This document shows, one piece after another, positions 24,927 through 33,127 of a stretch of 64,000 nt of DNA. Within the stretch, counting starts at the first letter, position 1. Every line of letters starts with the position of its first letter. The stretch is taken from positions 32,482 through 96,481 of the forward strand of contig JAMFRP010000041.1 of NCBI GenBank assembly GCA_026224775.1, given 5' to 3'. The translations under genes and the position numbers were made by a program. The notes below the pieces were generated by a model, which worked only from the letters and a program-made list of their open reading frames with translations, made no database searches and had not been told where the DNA came from. Origin of the DNA: Bacteroidota bacterium (lineage in GTDB: Bacteria; Bacteroidota; Bacteroidia; Sphingobacteriales; Sphingobacteriaceae).

Positions 24927-26067
24927 GTTGCCGGTTTATTAATTGAGATATTATATGCTCATTATCCTCGTCGAGTTTTGGCGAGCCTTTTGCTGATTTC
25001 AATACCTCGCCATCAATGCGGATGGGGGAGCGGGTGGTTTGATATTTAAATCCATCACTCATGTTTACCTCCTGCAACATATCCAGCACTTTAAATCCTT
25101 CTTGCTGCATCAACTGGTCCCATGCCAATACTTCAGCACACCAAATATCAGCTGCCTGCAAAATACCAAGCCATTGCTCATTGGTGCCTTTTAACAAATG
25201 CGCCGCAAGTATAGCTTTGATCTCATCACGTTTATTGAATGCTTCTGCACCATCAGCATAACCCAACAAATCATCACAGCTAAGCAATGCACCCAGTTGG
25301 GGTATAGAACCCATTGCAAGTGCGATATAGCCATTAGCGGTTTTGTATATCCCATAAGGGGCACCCAAATAAGCATGAGCATTATTATGTTCAGACCGCT
25401 CAGGCAACTTGCCATCATAATAATATGTCGTGATGGCTTCAAATTGAAAATCAATCGCCGATTCGAGCATACTTACCTGTACTAAAGCACCTTCGCCGCC
25501 AATTGTGCGGCGGAATAAACAAGCTAAAATTCCTTGTGCCAGATGATTACCGGCCAACATATCGATAATCGACAACCCCATCGGTACCGGCGAACCAGCA
25601 TTACCCGTTAACCAGGTTAATCCCGATAATGATTGTAATAGCAGATCCTGACCCGGTTTATCTTTCCATGGCCCTTCATTTCCATAACCAGAAATTTCGC
25701 CATAAATGACAGATGGGTTTACTTGTTTCACATGCTCATAATCAAAGCCCAGGCGTTCTATCACTCCTGGGCGGAAATTGTGCATTACCACATCTGCCTG
25801 CTTAACTAAAGCCCAGATTTGCGCTTTATCAACCTCGCTTTTAATATCAGCAGCAAAGCTTTCTTTATTACGATTGATGGCGTGAAATACAGATGATTCG
25901 CCATTCATGATCACGTTAGAAGTATACAAATGGCGGCAAATATCGCCTGTACCGGGTTTCTCAATTTTAATTACTCGCGCACCCAAATCAGCAAGTTTTA
26001 AACTTGCAGATGGCCCTGAAAGAAACTGGCTGAAATCAATAATTAAATAGTCTTCAAGTGGCTTCAT
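24916..26067 (-). CDS. Family III CoA-transferase (CaiB/BaiF), paralogue 1
   Basis: A 383-aa family III CoA-transferase, which moves CoA between carboxylic acids through an aspartyl-CoA intermediate. The catalytic Asp is at position 169 in GLSIIDMLAGNH, the same number as in formyl-CoA transferase. Other family blocks are ADLGARVIKIE near 26 and HNFRPGV near 96. It is clearly paralogous to the next upstream gene and overlaps it by 4 nt (ATGA), so the two may form an interlocked heterodimer. The acid substrate is unknown; context suggests a sugar acid. Confidence 0.88.
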   Translation of the reverse strand: MKPLEDYLIIDFSQFLSGPSASLKLADLGARVIKIEKPGTGDICRHLYTSNVIMNGESSVFHAINRNKESFAADIKSEVDKAQIWALVKQADVVMHNFRPGVIERLGFDYEHVKQVNPSVIYGEISGYGNEGPWKDKPGQDLLLQSLSGLTWLTGNAGSPVPMGLSIIDMLAGNHLAQGILACLFRRTIGGEGALVQVSMLESAIDFQFEAITTYYYDGKLPERSEHNNAHAYLGAPYGIYKTANGYIALAMGSIPQLGALLSCDDLLGYADGAEAFNKRDEIKAILAAHLLKGTNEQWLGILQAADIWCAEVLAWDQLMQQEGFKVLDMLQEVNMSDGFKYQTTRSPIRIDGEVLKSAKGSPKLDEDNEHIISQLINRQHGK

Positions 26068-27212
26068 AGCAGGTTAAATTGATGGTTGATCATTTCTGTT
26101 TGTGCGCCCGGCTTAGGTGCAGCTACATCGCTATAAAGTTTATTATTATTAATACGGATGGGGCAGCGGGTAGTAGTCAGGCTTCCACCATCAGGCAGTT
26201 TAACTTCTTGCTGCATGCCCAAAACACGGTAACCTTCGTGTTGTAAAGTTTGCTCATAAGTAAAAACTTCCGAACACCAAATACCGTCGGCTTCCAGTTT
26301 GCTGAGCCATTCGCCGGTAGTTTTATCTTTTAGTTTTTCGGCTAGCAAGGCCATTATCTCGTCCCGTTGTTCAAACCACTGGTTTTTTTGGGTATATCGT
26401 TCCTCCAAATCACAACCTATCGCATTTCCAATATGGTGCAAGTCGCCCATGGCCAAGGCCAGGTAATTATCTTTTGTTTTATAAATGCCGTAAGGTGCAC
26501 TCAAATAGGCATGTCCATTGCCTTTTACGCTGCTACGTTGCGGTAATTTGCCGCCATCGTTTAAATAGGTGGTCAACACTTCAAACTGCAAGTCGAGCAC
26601 CGACTCGATGAGGCTTACTTCAACCAATGCGCCGGTATTTGTTTTGGCCCGTTTTATTAAAGCTGCCAGCAAACCTTGCACAAAATGCGCCCCGCAAATC
26701 ATATCGGCGGTAGCCAAACCAAATGGTACAGGGCCAGCATCGGCGGTATCTGATAAATAAGTTAACCCCGATAATGATTGAACTAACAGATCCTGTCCAG
26801 GGCGTGAAGCCCATGGACCGCTGCTTCCATAGCCGGTAACCACGCCGTAAATGATGCGTGGGTTTATTGCTTGTACCGATGCGTAATCCAAACCGATCTT
26901 CTCCATCACACCAGGACGGAAATTATGGGTGATAATATCAGCTTTCTGAATTAATTTCTTAATACGTTCAAGATCTTCAGGATTTTTCAGATCGGCAGCA
27001 TAACTTTCTTTATTGCGGTTAATGGTATGAAAAACCAAACTATCGCCATCGATAAATATATTGCGGATGGCAATTTGCCGTCCGGATTCACCCTTAATGG
27101 GCCGCTCAATCTTGATGACGCGGGCCCCCAGATCAGCTAAACGTAAACCCGCTGTCGGGGCAGCCATAAACTGTGCAAACTCAAGAACCAGCAAGCCTTC
27201 CAGTGGTTTCAT
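26064..27212 (-). CDS. Family III CoA-transferase (CaiB/BaiF), paralogue 2
   Basis: A 382-aa paralogue of the neighbouring CoA-transferase, with the catalytic Asp at residue 170 in GLATADMICGAH. Both paralogues keep the catalytic acid, so neither is a dead scaffold. The blocks ADLGARVIKIE and NRNKESYAADLK are nearly identical between the two. Its start overlaps the stop of the upstream binding-protein-like gene by 4 nt. A second CoA-transferase may handle a different acid in the same pathway or act as the partner subunit. Confidence 0.88.
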   Translation of the reverse strand: MKPLEGLLVLEFAQFMAAPTAGLRLADLGARVIKIERPIKGESGRQIAIRNIFIDGDSLVFHTINRNKESYAADLKNPEDLERIKKLIQKADIITHNFRPGVMEKIGLDYASVQAINPRIIYGVVTGYGSSGPWASRPGQDLLVQSLSGLTYLSDTADAGPVPFGLATADMICGAHFVQGLLAALIKRAKTNTGALVEVSLIESVLDLQFEVLTTYLNDGGKLPQRSSVKGNGHAYLSAPYGIYKTKDNYLALAMGDLHHIGNAIGCDLEERYTQKNQWFEQRDEIMALLAEKLKDKTTGEWLSKLEADGIWCSEVFTYEQTLQHEGYRVLGMQQEVKLPDGGSLTTTRCPIRINNNKLYSDVAAPKPGAQTEMINHQFNLL

Positions 27213-28372
27213 AAGGTCTGTATTTTTAGCTTTGATTGTTGATAAAGGTCATTCAATTGCGATAGAATATTCTTTTCACCTCCGCCCTGCATCAGGTAAT
27301 TACGAACCACATCACCGGCATGATCCTGGAAAAACATATGGCCGAAGTAACGGGGCCTTAAATAGGCACGTTGCAGGGCTGGTAAAGTATTATGGAAATA
27401 GTTGTGAGTTTTCTGATTGTTTTCTTCATCTGTCCAGGCCGATAAATGCCCGGGTTGGCCACCGTTATCGGTATATAATCTGCGCTGGCTATAATCAGAA
27501 GCAACATATGCTGCATACTGCATGGCAATATCCACATTTTTGCAATTTGACGAAACTGCCAAACCCGTACCACCCAATGAACTGCGTAGATTTGTTTTGC
27601 CATCAAGGGTTATCATATCATGAAAATGAAGCAGCTTGCGAGCATAGCCATTGCGCGAATAGTTGGAATAACCGTAGCCAAAAGGGCAATAAGCGACTTC
27701 ATCCTCTAAAGTCATGGCTTCGTAGGTTTGTATGGGATTGCGATCAAAACAAGCCGGGTTAATATAAGACGCCAACTCGCGATACATTTGCAAAGCCTTT
27801 ATCCCGATTGTTTCACTAATTACTTCATCGTGCTGTTGGCAAGGATCTTCCCCAAGTGAGCAACAAAAAGTATAAAACGTCATTAGTGAATCAATTGGAA
27901 TGGCCGGAAAAGCAACTAATCCTTTTTTTGCTAATCGAAGCAGCTCATCGTAAGTTTTTGGTAATACAAGGCTATGCTTTTCAAGCAAGTCTGGCCGACT
28001 TGCTGCAACAGGGGTGGCGGCATCAATAGCCAGCGCCCATTGACGGCCGTTGTAATTATAACTTTCATAGGAATGACCAACTGTATTTGCCGCCTGATCG
28101 GCCAGAAATTCCTTTGGTAAATATTCATCAAACGGGAGTATACTTTTGGTTTTCGCGGCAAATCCAGCCCAGGGGTGGTCAATCACTAAAAGATCATAGC
28201 GTTCTGCCAATTGTTGGATAGACAGGTCAGCAAATTGCTGTAGCGAGCGTTTCTCCCAGCTAATAGTTACCGAAGGGTTTAACTCCGAAAAGCGTTGCGC
28301 GGTAGCGGTCATTGGCACAAAGCCACGACTGTGGTTCCAGGTTATCCCCTTTAAAAAAGTATTTTCGGCCAT
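27209..28372 (-). CDS. Solute-binding-protein family 1 homologue lacking a signal peptide (B)
   Basis: A 387-aa distant relative of protein A in the same operon. It begins with a short polar stretch and then a binding-protein fold (GITWNHSRG at 9-17). There is no signal peptide, and two TAA codons lie just upstream in frame, so a missing leader cannot be recovered. Family-like features include the FDEYLP and YGYSNYSR regions. It is the first gene of the seven-gene minus-strand operon and overlaps the next by 4 nt. The family assignment is less certain than for protein A, but the same cytosolic location is implied. Confidence 0.72.
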   Translation of the reverse strand: MAENTFLKGITWNHSRGFVPMTATAQRFSELNPSVTISWEKRSLQQFADLSIQQLAERYDLLVIDHPWAGFAAKTKSILPFDEYLPKEFLADQAANTVGHSYESYNYNGRQWALAIDAATPVAASRPDLLEKHSLVLPKTYDELLRLAKKGLVAFPAIPIDSLMTFYTFCCSLGEDPCQQHDEVISETIGIKALQMYRELASYINPACFDRNPIQTYEAMTLEDEVAYCPFGYGYSNYSRNGYARKLLHFHDMITLDGKTNLRSSLGGTGLAVSSNCKNVDIAMQYAAYVASDYSQRRLYTDNGGQPGHLSAWTDEENNQKTHNYFHNTLPALQRAYLRPRYFGHMFFQDHAGDVVRNYLMQGGGEKNILSQLNDLYQQSKLKIQTL

Positions 28373-28720
28373 ATATGATTATTATTCATCTCTGTTAAAC
28401 AGTATGCACAACTTGCATGGATGTTATCTGCTATAACCCATGCAGGCATGGATTTAATTGGTTAGCGATAAATAGCAAATTTATTCGGAAAGCAGGTTGA
28501 TGCCCTGTATAATCTGTGCAAGGCATTGTACGATGTTACCATAGAAGCCAGAATGCAAAATTAGCCTGTTTCTTATAGTAATGATTTATTGCAGGTTAGT
28601 ATCGAAAGCTGAAATAAACGAAACAAAAAGAGGTTGTATCGAAAGGTACAGCCTCTTTTTTGAAGATTTTAATGTAATGTATTTTGGGTTGATACACTAA
28701 CAGGATGCTTTTAAAGCTTT
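28373..28720. other. Intergenic region between lacI and the CoA-transferase operon
   Basis: This stretch must hold the promoter of the seven-gene minus-strand operon, because a strong terminator (28625-28660) isolates it from lacI. An inverted pair TGCATGG / CCATGCA near 28414-28446 could be an operator. CAAATTTA at 28476-28483 and CAAAATTA at 28556-28563 read as TAnnTTTG-type -7 boxes on the minus strand, but neither has a clear -33 partner. No gene is visible. Confidence 0.45.
28625..28660. terminator. Bidirectional terminator with GAAA tetraloop
   Basis: The left arm (28625-28640, beginning AAAAAGAGG) pairs with the right arm (28645-28660, ending CCTCTTTTT) through about 16 pairs, including two G-U pairs. 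The loop is GAAA closed by C-G, a stable GNRA tetraloop. On the minus strand it is followed by TTTTTGTTT, so it ends the lacI transcript. Confidence 0.75.
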
Positions 28721-29731
28721 TTAAAAGCTGGCCCTTGTGGATTCCCTTTTTATTAGATTGGATTTCAATATAATAGTTTCATTAGGCTCATACCATCGCT
28801 TATTAAATATCTTAAATAAAATACCTGCAGCTTCCACACCTATTTCAAAAGCGGGCTGGTTAATTGTAGTAAGCGATGGATTTAGCAGTTCGGCATGGGC
28901 AAGGTTTGAGAAACTAATGAGTTTTAAATCATTTGGTATATTTAATTGCAGTTCCTTGCAGGCATAGTAACAAGGCATGGCAAGCTCCTCTATTGACGAT
29001 AATATACCATCGGGTTTTTGTTCAGTGATAAGCTTTTTGATAAGCGCGTAATTCTCATCGCTGCTTGCACCACTTTCCATAATTAATTCTTTATCATCCG
29101 GGAACGCATTGTCTTTTAAAGCGTCAAGATAACCCCGTAACCGATTTTTGCCGGTTGATAAAGTGTTAAGAGCCAATAAATAGCCTATTTTTTTACACCC
29201 ATTTTCAATAAGGTGTTGTACAGCATTATAGGCACTCTCATAATCGTCGGTAGTAATTTTTACCCCTTCAATGTCATCATGTACCCTGTCAAAGAAAATC
29301 ACTGGTAGCTGACTGCTTATTTTTTTAAGATGTTCTTTATCAACATTTTCACAGGCAAGGGATATTAAAATGCCATCAACGCGCCCGCTTAAAAGGCGCA
29401 TCAGAAAAGATGTTTCAATTTCGCTGCTCTCGTGCGTTTGGTAAATCAACACATGATAATCCCGCTCACGTGCTACTTCTTCAATACCATTAATGGCAAG
29501 TGAAAAAAAATTATTGGCTATTTCAGGTACTATTACCGCAATTGTTTTACTTTTTTGCTTGCGCAAACTGCTGGCAAATGGATTGGGTTCATAGTTTAGC
29601 TTTTTGGCCATTTCATGCACCCGAATCTTGGTTTCACGGCTAATCTCGTGACTATCGCGGAGAGCTCTTGAAACTGTTGCCGCTGATAAATTCAGTTCAA
29701 AGGCAAGCTTTTTTATGTTAACTGCTCCCAT
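28721..29731 (-). CDS. LacI-family transcriptional regulator
   Basis: A 336-aa repressor or activator with an N-terminal LacI helix-turn-helix (residues 4-25, INI-type start with LNLSAATVSRAL), hinge helix near 50 and a periplasmic-binding-protein-like effector domain (about 62-330). An open frame extends 47 codons further upstream, but ATG 29731 is where the DNA-binding domain begins, as is normal in the family. A perfect palindromic LacI-type operator lies 51 nt upstream, suggesting autoregulation and control of the divergent susC. The effector is presumably a sugar from the adjacent utilisation locus. Confidence 0.88.
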   Translation of the reverse strand: MGAVNIKKLAFELNLSAATVSRALRDSHEISRETKIRVHEMAKKLNYEPNPFASSLRKQKSKTIAVIVPEIANNFFSLAINGIEEVARERDYHVLIYQTHESSEIETSFLMRLLSGRVDGILISLACENVDKEHLKKISSQLPVIFFDRVHDDIEGVKITTDDYESAYNAVQHLIENGCKKIGYLLALNTLSTGKNRLRGYLDALKDNAFPDDKELIMESGASSDENYALIKKLITEQKPDGILSSIEELAMPCYYACKELQLNIPNDLKLISFSNLAHAELLNPSLTTINQPAFEIGVEAAGILFKIFNKRWYEPNETIILKSNLIKRESTRASF

Positions 29732-29781
29732 TTTTATAAGTATTATATATTGGTTTATTAGTGTGTAATATACTATTATTC

Positions 29782-29795
29782 CGTAAACGTTTACG
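29782..29795. promoter_or_regulatory. Perfect LacI-type operator palindrome
   Basis: CGTAAACGTTTACG is a perfect 14-bp palindrome with the central CG of LacI-family operators. It lies between the divergent lacI and susC genes. The 16-base string CGTTTACGTAAATAAA that overlaps it recurs at 39912-39927 upstream of the symporter/inositol-oxygenase pair, which argues for a shared regulator, probably the adjacent LacI protein. Confidence 0.65.
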
Positions 29796-30058
29796 TAAAT
29801 AAATACTGCCAAATTGATAAAAGCGATTTCTAAAATTTTCACTTTTAGATAATCTTGTAATTTGAATGTCACAAAAAAAGCGAGTTTTTAAGCGACATTT
29901 ATTTAACCAGACAACTTGTACTCAAGTAAACCTTTGCTACCAATTATAAATAATAATTCATTTATAAGTGTTTTTTGAACATTTATAAATGTTAAACTAA
30001 TGTATTGTACCTAGCTTGTAATTAAGCTACAAAAAAGTCACCAATTAAATAAACCAAT
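29796..30058. promoter_or_regulatory. Leader region of the first susC
   Basis: AT-rich spacer between the operator and susC. It contains a 14-bp hairpin at 29959-29991 (CATTTATAAGTGTT and AACATTTATAAATG around TTTTG, one G-U pair), about 68 nt before the susC start codon. This could be a leader structure or an additional dyad for a regulator. No exact TAnnTTTG box with good spacing is seen. Confidence 0.4.
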
Positions 30059-33000
30059 ATGATAACAATTAGACACAAACTATTTATGGCAAGATATCTC
30101 TTTGGAATCTTGTCCGTGTTGATGCTCTTTTGCTTTAGCAATACGTGGGCACAAACCGGCCCTGTTAAGGGAACTGTAAAAGATGCGCAAGGCCGCCCCC
30201 TGCCTGGTGTAACTGTACAGATAAAGGGTGCCAACAAATCAACCTCAACCTCAATTAACGGAAAGTTTTCCATTGACGCTGCAAAAGGGAGCATATTACA
30301 GTTTCGTTTTATTGGCTATCAGTCAACTGAGATAACAGTAAGCGATGGAAACCCAATTAATGTAACGCTTACTGAAAACCAAAAAACGCTTAATGATGTT
30401 GTAGTAATAGGCTATGGCACCAGCAGTAAGAAGACCCTATCAAGTGCTATAACTACTGTTAAGCCGGAAGACTTGAACAAAGGCGCAATTGCTGATATTG
30501 GGCAATTACTACAAGGTAAGGTAGCAGGCTTGAATATAACCGCCAGCGGCGACCCTAATCAACCAGCTGCAGTGATCTTACGTGGTGCCTCTACAGTTAA
30601 TAGCCCAGGAGCTCCGTTTTATGTTATAGATGGCATACCCGGCGCCGATATCACGGCGGTTGCACCTGCTGATATTCAGTCGATTGATGTATTGAAGGAT
30701 GCTGCAGCTACAGCAATTTATGGCAACAGGGCTGCCAGTGGCGTTATCATGGTAACTACCAAACAGGGCAAAAAAGGCCAGTCGCAGGTGACCTATAGTG
30801 GTTATGTGGCACAGGAAAAAGTAGCGAGTAGCCTTGATTTAATGAACGCCACCCAGTTGCGCGCTTATGCTGCCGCGAATAAGCTGACATTTTCTCCTAA
30901 TGATGATGTTAGCCCCGGCAATATTAACACAAACTGGATGAAAGCGATTGAGCGTTCTTCCGGCTTTACTCAAAATCACAACTTATCATTTAGCGGCGGA
31001 GATGATCATACTACTTATAGCGCCAGCCTCAACTATCTTGATAAACAAGGCATATTGTCGGCCAGTTCACTGCAGCGCGTTATTGGCCGTGTTAGTGTAG
31101 ATCATTATACCTGGGATGATAAAATTAAATTCAGCCTTAATGTGTCTAATTCTGCAAGTACGTCAAACAATGAGCCATTGCAAAATATTGTGTTGTTGCA
31201 AGCTGCAAAGCACTTGCCAATTTCGCCTGTATACAATGCTAATGGCACGTACTTTGAAAATCTGAATACCACAGGATATTTTAACCCGGTGGCTATGGTT
31301 GACAACTCACAGGACCAAACTAAATACAATGTGTTAATGGGTAGTTTTAATACACAGGTAAAATTACCATTCAATTTAACCTACAATGTAAACTTATCCT
31401 ACCAAAAGACATCGACCTTGCATGGCGAGTTTTATAGCAGCTATTTTAGCAATTATCCTACATCCAACTTTTACAATAACCCCGATCCTGGACTGGGCAT
31501 TGCGCATACGCTTATTGGCTCGTTATTTGGAACCGATGGTTCAGCCTTACGCAGCGACTATTCAAATACTGATAAAACACTGGAAACTTTCCTGAGTTGG
31601 GATAAGCATTTTGGCGATCATAGATTCAATGCTGTTTTAGGGTATTCATACGAAGATAATATATATGGCGACGGGTTTGAGGCATCAAGCACTAACTTTC
31701 CTACCGATAATATTGGTTTTCAGAACCTAACCCTGGGTAATCCATATGCTATATCAGCATATCGTATCAACTTGGGTAATGACCTAACTTACGGCGAAAC
31801 CCTGCTGATTTCTGATTTTTTCAGACTAAACTACAACTATAAAGAAAAATACTTATTACAGGGTTCGATACGACGCGACGGTAGTTCCGTATTTGGTGAT
31901 AATCATCATTGGGGAACATTTCCATCGGCTAGTGCTGCCTGGCGCATCACTCAGGAAGATTTCATGAAAGATCAAACATTTTTTTCTGATCTTAAATTGC
32001 GCGCCAGTTATGGTGTTACCGGTAATTCGGCAGGTATTGGGGCTTATACTGCTAAATTGGTCTACGGTATCTCGGGCACTTATTACAACAATGGTGTGCA
32101 GGCCGCCGCATATGGGCCTGTACAAGGTTCAAATCCTAATTTACAGTGGGAAAAAACCGCTACTACTAACTTAGGCCTTGATTTTGGTATACTGAAAGGC
32201 AGGTTAACAGGTACACTTGATGTATACAACAAAAATACTACAGGTATGTTGTTTGACTATTCGGTGTCACAATCACTGGTGCCGGGTGGCAAAATATGGG
32301 CTAATGGTGGCAGCATCAATAACAAGGGTATCGAGTTCGCGTTGAGTGCTACGCCTATAGTCACCAGTAATTTCTCATGGGCATCGTCTTTTAACATCGC
32401 GTATAATAAAAATGAAATAACGAGTTTATCCGGCCCTTACGGTAATAGCGATCAGACACTTTATTCCGATCCGGAAGGCCCGGGCCAAACAGGTGCTACG
32501 TTGCAGATTTTAAAAGTTGGGCAACCACTTGGCGAGTTCTATTCCTTTAAATATGCCGGAAAGGACGCAAGCGGTAATTCACTATTTTACACTGCGAATG
32601 GTGGAACCACAACTTCACCGACAATAAAAACCGACTACTTTTATTTGGGTAGCCCTCAACCAAATATATTAACCGGTTGGAGTAATACATTCAAGTATAA
32701 AAACTTTGATTTAGGATTTTTCTTCAGAGGCACTTTTGGCAACAAAATATTTGATGCTACCCGCGCCGACTTATCTTATGTTGCGGCCGCTGCCACCAAT
32801 AATATACTGGTTAGTGCAGCAAACGATAAAGCAACCGATACGAAAAATTCTTATTACTCAAGCAGGTACGTGGAAAATGGTTCCTACGTTCGTTTGGATA
32901 ATGCGACATTCGGTTACACACTTAGGAATCCGTTTAAGAATATTAGTAGTCTGAGACTATACTTCACGGCAAACAATGTGTTCACAGTTACAGGTTACAA

Positions 33001-33109
33001 AGGCATCGACCCAGAGATTAGTCAGGGAGGCGTATCGCCAGGTATTGATTATAATAATTTCTACCCTAAAACGCGTACGTTGTTGCTTGGTTTTAATGTT
33101 TCATTTTAA
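30059..33109 (+). CDS. SusC/RagA-family TonB-dependent outer-membrane transporter
   Basis: A 1016-aa SusC-type receptor for oligosaccharide import through the outer membrane. It has a signal peptide ending near WAQ (about residue 33), a carboxypeptidase-regulatory-like domain (GPVKGTVKDAQGRPLPGV onward, about 35-115), a plug domain (about 120-240; VIGYGTSSKK, IYGNRAASGVIMVTTK) and a 22-strand barrel ending in an aromatic residue (NVSF). An alternative start at 30086 gives a more conventional signal. It pairs with the SusD gene 18 nt downstream. Confidence 0.92.
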   Translation: MITIRHKLFMARYLFGILSVLMLFCFSNTWAQTGPVKGTVKDAQGRPLPGVTVQIKGANKSTSTSINGKFSIDAAKGSILQFRFIGYQSTEITVSDGNPINVTLTENQKTLNDVVVIGYGTSSKKTLSSAITTVKPEDLNKGAIADIGQLLQGKVAGLNITASGDPNQPAAVILRGASTVNSPGAPFYVIDGIPGADITAVAPADIQSIDVLKDAAATAIYGNRAASGVIMVTTKQGKKGQSQVTYSGYVAQEKVASSLDLMNATQLRAYAAANKLTFSPNDDVSPGNINTNWMKAIERSSGFTQNHNLSFSGGDDHTTYSASLNYLDKQGILSASSLQRVIGRVSVDHYTWDDKIKFSLNVSNSASTSNNEPLQNIVLLQAAKHLPISPVYNANGTYFENLNTTGYFNPVAMVDNSQDQTKYNVLMGSFNTQVKLPFNLTYNVNLSYQKTSTLHGEFYSSYFSNYPTSNFYNNPDPGLGIAHTLIGSLFGTDGSALRSDYSNTDKTLETFLSWDKHFGDHRFNAVLGYSYEDNIYGDGFEASSTNFPTDNIGFQNLTLGNPYAISAYRINLGNDLTYGETLLISDFFRLNYNYKEKYLLQGSIRRDGSSVFGDNHHWGTFPSASAAWRITQEDFMKDQTFFSDLKLRASYGVTGNSAGIGAYTAKLVYGISGTYYNNGVQAAAYGPVQGSNPNLQWEKTATTNLGLDFGILKGRLTGTLDVYNKNTTGMLFDYSVSQSLVPGGKIWANGGSINNKGIEFALSATPIVTSNFSWASSFNIAYNKNEITSLSGPYGNSDQTLYSDPEGPGQTGATLQILKVGQPLGEFYSFKYAGKDASGNSLFYTANGGTTTSPTIKTDYFYLGSPQPNILTGWSNTFKYKNFDLGFFFRGTFGNKIFDATRADLSYVAAAATNNILVSAANDKATDTKNSYYSSRYVENGSYVRLDNATFGYTLRNPFKNISSLRLYFTANNVFTVTGYKGIDPEISQGGVSPGIDYNNFYPKTRTLLLGFNVSF

Positions 33110-33127
33110 ATAGAATATACAAAAAAT

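Noticed and set aside
27061..27762. Long plus-strand open frame (233 codons)
   Set aside because: It lies antisense to the confident binding-protein-like and CoA-transferase genes, has no recognisable domain and shows shadow-frame composition.
29732..29872. 47-codon upstream extension of the LacI regulator
   Set aside because: It covers the operator palindrome and is hydrophobic and AT-rich; the LacI DNA-binding domain starts normally at ATG 29731.
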